From: Clostridia bacterium
GTDB lineage: Bacteria; Bacillota; Clostridia; Oscillospirales; Acutalibacteraceae
DNA length: 48,903 nucleotides
Reading direction: 5' to 3'
NCBI GenBank assembly: GCA_017434855.1
Contig: JAFRUA010000014.1
Location: forward strand, 1 to 48,903
How positions within the stretch are numbered: position 1 is the first letter of the stretch; each line of letters opens with the position of its first letter. The position numbers and the translations under genes were made by a program. Under the pieces are notes generated by a model that did not search any database, was not told the origin of the DNA, and saw only the letters and a list, made by a program, of their open reading frames with translations. Positions 13,679-20,888 of this stretch are shown piece by piece.

Positions 13679-13707
13679 TTGACTTTTCCCCCGCCGCCTG
13701 TTATAAT
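13679..13707 (+). promoter_or_regulatory. Promoter of the GH16 gene
   Basis: TTGACT (13679-13684), 17-bp spacer, TATAAT (13702-13707). Confidence 0.75.
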
Positions 13708-13747
13708 AAACACAGCGACCCGATATTATATGATGGGAGTGGATTTG

Positions 13748-14707
13748 ATGTTCCGCACAATTTTAAAAAAGATGCTGTCGGCGCTGCTGGCGCTGACGAC
13801 CCTGAGCGCGTCGGTGTCAGGCTTCCTGAGCCTGCCGCGCGTGCCGTCCAAAGACAAGACGGTGGATCTGTCAAAGTTCACGCTGGTCTGGAGCGATGAG
13901 TTCGACGGGACCGAGCTGGATCGCAGCAAGTGGGGCTATGAATGGTGGGTGACCGAGCGCAAGGGCGGCTACTGGCACGAAGATATGGTCAGTGTCCGCG
14001 ACGGCAACCTGGTCATTTCTGCCCAGTACTTTGACGAACCGCTGGAGAACCGCTATTATGACCAGTGGCATGAGAAGATCAACTTCAAGCCCTACCGCGC
14101 CGGGTGGTACACCGGGCAGGTCGTCACGCGCGACAAGTACGAGCAGTGCTACGGCTACTTTGAATGCCGCTGCATCCTGCCCGCCGCGACGGGTCTGTGG
14201 AGCGCGTTCTGGATGATGAACGAGGGTGTCTTCAACGTGGACGGCTCCGGGCAGGACGGCACCGAAGTCGATGTGTTTGAGTCGTTCTATTACAAGGATC
14301 ACTGGTGGGGCGCCGACGCCATCAGCACCGGCATCCACTATGACGGCTACGGCGAAGGGCATCACGGCGATTCCATCGGCAAGTGGTACCTTGCGGGCGA
14401 TCCGTACAAGGAGTACAACACCTACGGCGTGGAGTGGAACCCGGACGAATACATCTTCTATATCAACGGGCATGAGACAGGCAGACTGTCCACCGGCGGC
14501 GTGTCGCAGAACCCGGAATACCTGCTGCTCTCCGTCGAATTCGGCGGCAAAGACGGCGTCCAGTCCTCTGACCGCACCAGCACCGGAAAGATCAGCAAAA
14601 CGCCGAAGGAAAACTGGCCGGCCGAGTTCATCGTGGACTATGTGCGCTGCTATCAGTACAACGAATATCTGCCGACGATCACCGACGGCGACATCATCCT
14701 GAAATAA
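13748..14707 (+). CDS. Secreted glycoside hydrolase family 16 (beta-glucanase-like)
   Basis: 319 aa. N-terminal signal peptide or anchor (about 1-27), then a GH16 jelly-roll domain. Catalytic motif E173-V-D175-V-F-E178 fits the GH16 ExDxxE signature (nucleophile, helper, acid/base). Other hallmarks: LVWSDEFDGTELDRSKW near residues 38-54 and LWSAFWMM about 157-164. Enzymes of this family cut beta-1,3- or mixed-linked glucans, xyloglucan or galactans. Start at 13748 has GGAG at 13736-13739; 13733 is an in-frame alternative. Stand-alone gene with its own promoter and a two-way terminator. No carbohydrate-binding module is attached. Confidence 0.9.
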   Translation: MFRTILKKMLSALLALTTLSASVSGFLSLPRVPSKDKTVDLSKFTLVWSDEFDGTELDRSKWGYEWWVTERKGGYWHEDMVSVRDGNLVISAQYFDEPLENRYYDQWHEKINFKPYRAGWYTGQVVTRDKYEQCYGYFECRCILPAATGLWSAFWMMNEGVFNVDGSGQDGTEVDVFESFYYKDHWWGADAISTGIHYDGYGEGHHGDSIGKWYLAGDPYKEYNTYGVEWNPDEYIFYINGHETGRLSTGGVSQNPEYLLLSVEFGGKDGVQSSDRTSTGKISKTPKENWPAEFIVDYVRCYQYNEYLPTITDGDIILK

Positions 14708-14713
14708 AACGAC

Positions 14714-14740
14714 CGCCGGAGTCCGTGATGGATTCCGGCG
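14714..14740. terminator. Two-way terminator between the GH16 and phosphoesterase genes
   Basis: CGCCGGA (14714-14720) pairs with TCCGGCG (14734-14740). The A-run at 14705-14709 gives a U-tract on the minus strand. Confidence 0.6.
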
Positions 14741-14757
14741 ATTGTGTACGGTGCGGC

Positions 14758-15864
14758 TCAGCGTTTCTTCTTGAGCAGGACGGCTGCGGCTGTGACCGCG
14801 CCAATGCCCGCGAGAAGCTTCGGCATGTGGCGCGTGACTTGATTTGGCGAGGTCGGCGCGTGGGTCAAAACATATTCGCCCACGGGATTCGCCGGGCGAA
14901 AATCGCACAGCATGTCCATTGTGACGGTGCGGGTCGTATAGCTGCCGCCCTCGTCCAGCTCAAAGACGCGCACGCCGCGCTTTTTCCCGGGGCCGTAGAC
15001 GTGGAAGCCCGCGCCCTGGGTATAGCCGAGGTCGATGCCCTGATACGGCAGCACAAAGCTGTTGTTGTGGTCGTGGCCGACAAAGACGCCCAGCACGTCG
15101 CCCTGTTCTTTCAGCGCGGCAAACTCGCCGCCGTCCCAATCCGCCGCGGCAGGGGATTCCAGCATGAAATCGCCGCGTTCCAGCGCCGCATCCGGCAGGA
15201 CATAGAATTCATCCGCATGGGAATAAAAGGCCTCCACAGCGCCTTTTTGCCTTTTTTTTGCCGGTACAAGCACGTCGAAGTATTCCGGCAGCGGCACATG
15301 CTGAAACACCAGCGCCGGGACATATCGCCCGCAGGCGTCGTGCAGGCGGTCGCGCTCGGCTTTGTACCACGCAATCTGATCGGGCGTCACGGGCGGATAG
15401 ATGCCGTCCCGGTTTTTTTTGCCGCTGTCGATGAGGTACAGGCAAAAGGCGGGCGCCCGGTTGTCGCTGTCAAAGATCGGCAATGCGAACGTGCCCTGAT
15501 CGGTGTTGCACCGCGGCGTGCCCTGAACGAACCCGGCGTGCTTTGCATACAGCGGCATCTGCAGGTGGTTTGCCACGCCGCAGTTGTCGTCGTGATTGCC
15601 GAATGTGACGCAGAAGGGGATGGACCGCTGTTCCAGCGGTGCCAGCAGCACAGACAGCACGCGGTCAAGCTTTTGCATCGTATGACCGCGAAATGTGGAA
15701 GAGTACCCTTTGATCTGATCCCCGGTGAAAACGACAAGGTCGGGCTGCTCCCGGTCAAGCGCCAGTTCAATGAGCTTGACGGTGTCCGGGCTGACGAAGG
15801 AGACCTCCTGCGTGTCGGTGATCTGCATGATCTTGAAGCGGCCGTCCTTGAAATGCAGCTGCAT
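14758..15864 (-). CDS. Calcineurin-like metallophosphoesterase with C-terminal membrane anchor
   Basis: 368 aa. Metal-site motifs in order: D17 (ITDTQ), G48-D49-Q, G89-N90-H91-D92, QHVPLPEY (His near 210) and GHDHNNS (about 268-274). This fits the PhoD/Dcr2-like metallophosphoesterases. The C-terminal LLAGIGAVTAAAVLLKKKR is one membrane span with a basic end, and there is no N-terminal signal peptide, so topology is unclear. Substrate unknown. The start at 15864 lacks a strong ribosome site (AAAGGATG about 6 nt upstream). Confidence 0.82.
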   Translation of the reverse strand: MQLHFKDGRFKIMQITDTQEVSFVSPDTVKLIELALDREQPDLVVFTGDQIKGYSSTFRGHTMQKLDRVLSVLLAPLEQRSIPFCVTFGNHDDNCGVANHLQMPLYAKHAGFVQGTPRCNTDQGTFALPIFDSDNRAPAFCLYLIDSGKKNRDGIYPPVTPDQIAWYKAERDRLHDACGRYVPALVFQHVPLPEYFDVLVPAKKRQKGAVEAFYSHADEFYVLPDAALERGDFMLESPAAADWDGGEFAALKEQGDVLGVFVGHDHNNSFVLPYQGIDLGYTQGAGFHVYGPGKKRGVRVFELDEGGSYTTRTVTMDMLCDFRPANPVGEYVLTHAPTSPNQVTRHMPKLLAGIGAVTAAAVLLKKKR

Positions 15865-15887
15865 GGTACCACATCCTTTCGGGTTCT

Positions 15888-15916
15888 ATTGTGACGGATT
15901 TTTACGGAATTGTCAA
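15888..15916 (-). promoter_or_regulatory. Promoter of the metallophosphoesterase gene
   Basis: Minus strand TTGACA (15916-15911), 17-bp spacer, CACAAT (15893-15888). Confidence 0.65.
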
Positions 15917-15947
15917 CCGGTTTTGAAAAAACTTTTGAGGTGATCGC

Positions 15948-16691
15948 ATGAACAAACCAACCGCAGGCCGCATTTGGGAGCTGGATTTGCTCAAGGGCCT
16001 TGCCTTTTTGATGATGGTCTGGGACCATGTGGTCTATGACCTTGACAGCCTGTTCGGCGTTTCAATGGACGCGCTCGGCATTTTCAAAGAGGGCGTGGGC
16101 GTGGTCTGCGCCGTGATCTTCACCACGGTCTGCGGCGTCAGCGTTACGCTGGGAAGGCACAACGTCAAACACGGTCTGCGGCTGCTGGGGCTGGCGTTGG
16201 CGCTCACGGCGGGCACGCTGCTGGTCGATCATTTCATGGCCCTCGGCGTGACGATCTGGTTCGGTATTCTGCACTTTCTCGGCGTCGCCATGCTGCTGGG
16301 GCACTTTATCAAGCGCCTGCCGAACGCCGCGGTCGCCGCGCTGGCTGTCGGCTGCTTTGCGCTGGGCGTGTGGTTTGAAACGCTGACCGTATCCGTACCG
16401 TTCCTGTTCCCGCTCGGTCTGTGCGCAAGGGGCTTTATGTCGGCGGATTTTTACCCGCTGTTTCCGCACCTCGGCTATGTCTGCGTCGGCATTCTGCTGG
16501 GCAAAACGCTGTACCGCGACAAGCGGTCCCGCCTGCCCAAAGGCGGAGATGCGCCGTTGTGGCGTCCGCTGTGCTTTTTGGGGCGGCACACGCTGCTGCT
16601 GTACTTTGTGCACCAGCCGCTGGTGATCGGTCTCTTGTTTTTGCTGGGACTTTGCGGCGCATTTCCTCTTGACATTGACACGCTCTTGTGA
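15948..16691 (+). CDS. Membrane acyltransferase, heparan-alpha-glucosaminide N-acetyltransferase-like (DUF1624)
   Basis: 247 aa polytopic membrane protein with about seven spans. Begins with the family block R-I-W-E-L-D-L-L-K-G followed by MMVWDHVVYDL (residues 8-32), where the Asp-His pair corresponds to the conserved catalytic region, and ends with FLGRHTLLLYFVHQPLVIG (about 210-228). Such proteins move acetyl groups across the membrane onto sugars. Its last codons overlap the -35 box of the folT promoter. Target sugar unknown. Confidence 0.82.
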   Translation: MNKPTAGRIWELDLLKGLAFLMMVWDHVVYDLDSLFGVSMDALGIFKEGVGVVCAVIFTTVCGVSVTLGRHNVKHGLRLLGLALALTAGTLLVDHFMALGVTIWFGILHFLGVAMLLGHFIKRLPNAAVAALAVGCFALGVWFETLTVSVPFLFPLGLCARGFMSADFYPLFPHLGYVCVGILLGKTLYRDKRSRLPKGGDAPLWRPLCFLGRHTLLLYFVHQPLVIGLLFLLGLCGAFPLDIDTLL

Positions 16692-16697
16692 TACAAT
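16669..16697 (+). promoter_or_regulatory. Promoter of the folT transcript
   Basis: TTGACA (16669-16674), 17-bp spacer, TACAAT (16692-16697). The -35 box lies inside the end of the acyltransferase gene. Confidence 0.75.
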
Positions 16698-16708
16698 CAG
16701 TGCATCAA

Positions 16709-16846
16709 ACAGAGTAGGCATCTGAGCGTACAGTGCCCGAAGGACGGGGAGTTGCCTTCGGGACGAATGGGGTTTCCTGCGATTCGGCCGCCGCATCCCG
16801 CTGTTGTAATCGAGGCACGTCTTCCTTTATTGCAGAGGCACTCTGT
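16709..16846 (+). promoter_or_regulatory. Tetrahydrofolate (THF) riboswitch
   Basis: ACAGAGT (16709-16715) and ACTCTGT (16840-16846) form the closing stem. Inside are the class hallmarks AGAGTAG, GAGCGTACAGTG, and CTTCGGGACGAA, where the GCCCGAAGG/CCTTCGGG arms make a long stem. It sits between the promoter and folT, the usual target of this riboswitch. THF binding would reduce folate uptake. The aptamer looks longer than average because of the 3' half. Confidence 0.82.
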
Positions 16847-16865
16847 CGATGAAGGGGGATTTTTT

Positions 16866-17606
16866 ATGGTGGAAGAAAGACTGATTGCGCCGAAGATCTG
16901 CTCCAAGGACTATTGGCGCCTTGCGGCAAAAAACTTTTCAGACGTCAAAATGCTTGCGGTTGCCGCGCTGATCATCGCGCTGCGCGTGGCGGTGAAGCTG
17001 CTGAAAATCGAAATTGCGCCGGGCCTGGCGCTGACGTTTGACTGTTATGTCAATTCACTCGGTTCACTGATTTACGGGCCGCTGGTGGGCCTTGCCGTCG
17101 GTGCGGTCAGTGATACGCTTGGCTGTATCATCCACCCGACCGGCACATACTTCCTGCCGTTTATTCTGACAGAGATGGGCAGTTCCTTTATCTTTGGTCT
17201 GTTTTTGTGGAAACGTGAACTGTCTCCGATGCGCGTGCTTGCGTCAAAGTTCACGGTGAATCTGGTGTGCAACATCATCCTGACGTCGATCTTTATGAAA
17301 TGGAGCTATTACTGGTTCTACGGCGTTGAAAAGGCGCAGGCCTATAATCTCATCAACCTGGTGCGCATCGGGAAAAATCTGGTGCTGTTTCCGATCGAGG
17401 CGATGCTCATCACGCTGATCCTCGGTGCGCTGACCCCGGCGCTGAAAGCACTGAAAATTTTGCCGCGGTCGCAAAAGAAACTGGAGCTGCACCTGGAGGA
17501 TATCCTGACGATCCTCGGCCTTCTGATGATCTCTGTGGCGCTCGTGCTGTTCTATATTGCATTCTTAAAAGACTTTTTGTCCCTTCACAACGTCAAGCTG
17601 GGTTGA
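16866..17606 (+). CDS. folT: ECF transporter S component, folate type
   Basis: 246 aa, six predicted membrane spans, with basic N-terminus. YVNSLGSLIYGPLVGLAVGA (about 60-80) and DTLGCIIHPTGTYFLPFILT match the folate-family substrate-binding subunit of energy-coupling factor transporters. It captures folate outside and works with a shared EcfA/A'/T module encoded elsewhere. Start at 16866 has AAGGGGG at 16851-16857. The THF riboswitch directly upstream supports the assignment strongly. Confidence 0.92.
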   Translation: MVEERLIAPKICSKDYWRLAAKNFSDVKMLAVAALIIALRVAVKLLKIEIAPGLALTFDCYVNSLGSLIYGPLVGLAVGAVSDTLGCIIHPTGTYFLPFILTEMGSSFIFGLFLWKRELSPMRVLASKFTVNLVCNIILTSIFMKWSYYWFYGVEKAQAYNLINLVRIGKNLVLFPIEAMLITLILGALTPALKALKILPRSQKKLELHLEDILTILGLLMISVALVLFYIAFLKDFLSLHNVKLG

Positions 17607-17646
17607 CAAGTTGCAAATCATTCGCTATAATAGAGCCGTTCGCCGC

Positions 17647-17729
17647 GCGCCCGTGGTGGAATTGGCAGACACGTCGGTTTTAGGAGCCGATCCTTCGGGG
17701 TGCAGGTTCAAGCCCTGTCGGGCGCACCA
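17647..17729 (+). tRNA. tRNA-Leu (anticodon TAG)
   Basis: Acceptor GCGCCCG (17647-17653) pairs with CGGGCGC (17719-17725); A discriminator and encoded CCA (17727-17729). Anticodon stem TCGGT/GCCGA encloses loop TTTAGGA, giving anticodon TAG. T-arm GCAGG-TTCAAGC-CCTGT. The variable arm is short. The 3' end abuts a decayed integrase gene, so it is the likely attachment site of an island ending near 32856. Confidence 0.93.
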
Positions 17730-17757
17730 ACAAAATTTCCCCATAGTAGGCGGATTT

Positions 17758-18552
17758 TTAAGCCTTCTGTGGGGCAATTTTTTGCCCGTTGTCTTTATTT
17801 TTGTCATTATTTTGTCCGCCACGCAAAACGTCGGCGACAAAATCCATTGCTTGCGCATTCGCAGAATGTATAGCGTGTGTATAAATATTCAGTGTGGTGC
17901 TGATCTCAGAATGGCCCAAAATTGATGAAACGGTCTTGACATCAATCTGACCATTGACGATCATAGCCGTGGCAAACGCATGACGAAAGCTGTGCAGACC
18001 GCGGAAGGGGAGTCCCTCTCTTTTACAGAACCGATACAGCCAAGAGTACGGCCCGTCCGGGTTGATCGGCTGACCATTCCATGACGCGACCATCAGGGGA
18101 TCGGACATCGCGTCCAAATGCTTCATACTCATGTATTTCTTGTTGCCCCATTGGGTGCCGGCAACGTGGCGCAGCCTGGCGCAGACCAGCATGAGGGCGG
18201 AGTTTCCGTCCGGGAAGCAGCCGACGACGCGCGTTCGGCGCCGAATCTCCAGGCTTAGCCGCTCGATAACGTTGTTTGTGCGGATCTTGATCCAGTGCTC
18301 GGAAGGAAAGTCATAGTAGGACAGCGTTTCCTCTATTCCGTTCTCTAACTTGTTGGCCGCCTCCTTTAGTTTCATGGCTTTCAATTCCGCCACAACTGTT
18401 CTTGCTTTTTCTCTCGCAGCCTTTTTGCTTTCCTGCGCATGGATCGCTTTCAGCATTTTTGCCACTGTTTTTATTTTGGATTTTGGTACAACACTGAACA
18501 CGTTGCGGTATAGCTGTTCGATTGGTTTTTCCGGCTTTGTTATGAAATACAA
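17758..18552 (-). pseudogene. IS256 transposase C-terminus fused in frame to a tyrosine-recombinase C-terminus
   Basis: 264-codon open frame. Residues 1 to about 146 match the C-terminal part of IS256/mutator transposases: RTNNVIERLxxEIRRRTRVVG, FPDGNSALMLVCARLRH. Residues about 150-264 are the catalytic end of a phage-type integrase: HSFRHAFAT (box II H-x-x-R), LGHSEISTTLNIYTH (nucleophile Tyr), then a Lys/Asn-rich tail. Both halves lack their N-terminal domains: the DDE residues of the transposase and the first Arg and core-binding domain of the integrase are gone. It points toward the tRNA 3' end, as island integrases do. Probably a deletion or IS-insertion scar, not a working enzyme. Confidence 0.82.
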
Positions 18553-18598
18553 AGGCCAAAAGAAAGAGTGTTCACAAAATGCTTGTCATGGGATAATT

Positions 18599-18628
18599 GC
18601 AGTTCACTCCCTGTAACTTGCTTTTTAC
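18599..18628 (+). promoter_or_regulatory. Tandem LytTR-type operator upstream of the regulator operon
   Basis: GCAGTTCAC (18599-18607) and GCTTTTTAC (18620-18628) are direct half-sites with a 21-bp period, the geometry bound by LytTR dimers. The second ends 10 bp before the -35 box. The same pair at the same spacing occurs at 20777-20806. Confidence 0.6.
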
Positions 18629-18638
18629 GGATGTTCTC

Positions 18639-18666
18639 TTGCAATTTGTTGGTTTTATGCTATACT
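18639..18666 (+). promoter_or_regulatory. Promoter of the LytTR two-component operon
   Basis: TTGCAA (18639-18644), 16-bp spacer, TATACT (18661-18666). Confidence 0.72.
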
Positions 18667-18705
18667 GAACACGAAAACAAAAACTAAAACAAAGGAGGCC
18701 TCCGT

Positions 18706-19404
18706 ATGAATATTGCCTTACTGGACGACGAGGCGTACGAAAACGAAAACCTGTGCGCCATGATCAAAGCCTATGCGATCAAGCGCAACTTCGACATCCA
18801 TTGCGAGACCTTTACTGACGGACGGGATCTGCTCAAGAAAGACCGTTTCGACCTTTACTTTTTGGACTTCCGGATGGAGGCGATGGACGGGATTGAGGTG
18901 GCGCAGGCACTGAAGGAAAAGTACAGCCATGCCGTTACAATCTGCTATTTGACCAACTACGCTGCGGCGGCAGCGGAGATTATCAACCGGCGCATTTACG
19001 CCGACGGCTTTTTGCAAAAGCCGGTGAAAGCTGCACTGTTGGAAGAAAAGCTCGACCAGTTTTACAGCCTGTCGTTTTTTCAGCGGTTTGAGCTGCGACG
19101 CGGCGCCAACCGGCAGACCGTGTATGCACAGGATATTCTTTATGTGGAAGCGGACGACAAGCGCGTCAAGCTGCATCTTTTTGACCGGGTCGAGAGTTAT
19201 AACTATCTGCTGCGCGAGATCGAAAAAATTTTGCAGAGCGGCGGTGTGTTTTATCGCATTTCCCGTTCATTCCTGGTTAACATGCAGTACGTGGACCGCT
19301 ACGACGCAAAGAGCGTCACAATGAAAAACGGCGAAGTCCTGCCGCTCAAAGACAAAAACTTTCAGCAGGCATATCACGACTATATGTTCCTGCTCAATAA
19401 CTGA
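18706..19404 (+). CDS. LytTR-family response regulator (AgrA-like)
   Basis: 232 aa. Receiver domain 1-118: acidic pair D7/D8, phosphoacceptor D54 (YFLDFRM), T83 region and K105 (LQKPVKA). LytTR DNA-binding domain about 130-228, including DILYVEADDKRVKLH and FYRISRSFLVNMQYV. AAGGAGG lies 9 nt upstream of the ATG. A kinase gene follows after 17 bp. The tandem operator in front of its own promoter suggests autoregulation; a second copy precedes the surface-protein gene. No AgrB/AgrD-type peptide genes are adjacent, so the signal is unknown. Confidence 0.9.
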   Translation: MNIALLDDEAYENENLCAMIKAYAIKRNFDIHCETFTDGRDLLKKDRFDLYFLDFRMEAMDGIEVAQALKEKYSHAVTICYLTNYAAAAAEIINRRIYADGFLQKPVKAALLEEKLDQFYSLSFFQRFELRRGANRQTVYAQDILYVEADDKRVKLHLFDRVESYNYLLREIEKILQSGGVFYRISRSFLVNMQYVDRYDAKSVTMKNGEVLPLKDKNFQQAYHDYMFLLNN

Positions 19405-19421
19405 AGAGGGAGGGATCATTC

Positions 19422-20768
19422 ATGACGGCTCTTGCAGAAGTCATCCGGCAGATGCCGGCCCTTTACGGGGCAATCTCCATACTCGACAACCTGCTTATGG
19501 TTACCGGCTGCGCGTTTGTTACTTTTGCGCTGTTCCATCTGGAGCTGCGCAAAAAGCCCTGGCCCTACCTTTTTGCCGCGCTGTTCTGCATTGTGCTCGG
19601 TGCCGGCGATCATGCGATGCTTGCGGTGCAGGATTCGCTGCTCGATTTGATTTGGACTACGCTGACCATGCTGTTGCCGTTCATCTGTATGACGCTGTTT
19701 TTCCGGCGTCAGGGGCTTTGGAAAGCGATGCTCGTTTCGTTCGGCTATACGTTTGTTGATGCGCTGCGTTATATTGTGCTGCTGCTGTTTTTCAGGTATG
19801 ACTTTGACAACGTCAACGAACCGCTGGAGATGCTCGTCGGCTTCCTTGTAAACGTGGCGGTCTGTCTGCTCGCGTTCGTGCTGCTGACCCGCTACGCGAA
19901 GAAACACGTCATCTCTCTGAATGTGACACGCAACGCATCGATCCTGTTTTTGCTCGTTGTGTTCACAGTTGCGATCTTCGTCACATCGATGCTGCTGTTT
20001 ACCTCGTCCGATACCGTCACGCGGCAGATCGAGTTTGCCTTTGTGCTGCTCAATATCCCGATGTTGACTGCGACCATTGCGTTTGCACTGTTCACCATTT
20101 ACCGGATGCGTGTGCAGTCAGATCGCTACAAAGAGCAGCTGAACATGCAGGTGCGGCAGTTTGAATGGATGGAGCAGATGAACGACGATCTGCGCGTGTT
20201 CTGCCACGATTTCCCGAAAAAGATGCGTCCGCTGATTCTTTATATCGACGAGGATAAGCCGGCGGAGGCGCGCGCGATGGCGCAGCAGTTTACCGACTTT
20301 GTTGCCACCCGCGGCGAACGGTTCCACACCGGCAACTACCGGTTTGACACAGTGCTGTTCTGCGAGCATCAGCTTGCGCTGAAGGACGGCATCCGGTTGG
20401 ACGTTCCGTTCGACACGGTCTTCCCGAAAGAGGGCATTGACCCGGACGATATCTACACCATCTTCCCGAACGCGCTCGACAACGCGATCGAGGCCTGCCG
20501 CAAGGTGGAAGGGGAAAAGGTCATCTCGCTGCACGCGCGAATTTCCAACGATACGGTCTATGTGACGATCCGCAACCCGGTCGCGGAACCGCTCAAAGAG
20601 AAAAACGGTGTTTTGCAGACCACGAAGCAGGACAAGGAGCAGCACGGTTACGGGCTGCGCAGCATTCGGAAAGCGGCGGGAAAATACGGCGAGAACAACG
20701 TCAGTTACAGCGTGGAAAACGGCATGTTTACCTTGCGCCTATATCTCCGATTTGAACCGACCGACTGA
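19422..20768 (+). CDS. AgrC-like sensor histidine kinase (GHKL ATPase)
   Basis: 448 aa. N-terminal half has about six to seven membrane spans (17-235) with no extracellular domain, then a short coiled linker. Phosphoacceptor H262 in the F-C-H-D-F context typical of the HPK10/AgrC class; N-box N350-ALDNAIEAC; G-box near HGYGLRSIRKAAGKYGENN (about 407-425). This class senses peptides or membrane state and phosphorylates LytTR regulators. Co-transcribed with the regulator upstream. The operon lies inside the putative tRNA-Leu island. Confidence 0.9.
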   Translation: MTALAEVIRQMPALYGAISILDNLLMVTGCAFVTFALFHLELRKKPWPYLFAALFCIVLGAGDHAMLAVQDSLLDLIWTTLTMLLPFICMTLFFRRQGLWKAMLVSFGYTFVDALRYIVLLLFFRYDFDNVNEPLEMLVGFLVNVAVCLLAFVLLTRYAKKHVISLNVTRNASILFLLVVFTVAIFVTSMLLFTSSDTVTRQIEFAFVLLNIPMLTATIAFALFTIYRMRVQSDRYKEQLNMQVRQFEWMEQMNDDLRVFCHDFPKKMRPLILYIDEDKPAEARAMAQQFTDFVATRGERFHTGNYRFDTVLFCEHQLALKDGIRLDVPFDTVFPKEGIDPDDIYTIFPNALDNAIEACRKVEGEKVISLHARISNDTVYVTIRNPVAEPLKEKNGVLQTTKQDKEQHGYGLRSIRKAAGKYGENNVSYSVENGMFTLRLYLRFEPTD

Positions 20769-20776
20769 GAAAAGAT

Positions 20777-20806
20777 GCAGTTCACTCTCCGAAATTGGCT
20801 TTTTAC
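20777..20806 (+). promoter_or_regulatory. Tandem LytTR-type operator upstream of the BspA-like gene
   Basis: GCAGTTCAC (20777-20785) and GCTTTTTAC (20798-20806), same half-sites and 21-bp period as at 18599-18628, ending 11 bp before the -35 box. Confidence 0.6.
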
Positions 20807-20817
20807 TCCCTGCGCTC

Positions 20818-20846
20818 TTGTAAATATTGAAACAATATGGTATATC
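20818..20846 (+). promoter_or_regulatory. Promoter of the BspA-like gene
   Basis: TTGTAA (20818-20823), 17-bp spacer, TATATC (20841-20846). A weak -10 fits an activator-dependent promoter. Confidence 0.6.
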
Positions 20847-20888
20847 TAAGACAGCGAAGATCACGATTCTATGAAAGGTGGAAGAAAT

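Noticed and set aside
14725-15894. 389-codon plus-strand frame opposite the metallophosphoesterase
   Set aside because: The minus-strand product carries all metal motifs in order; the plus frame has no ribosome site or recognisable domain.
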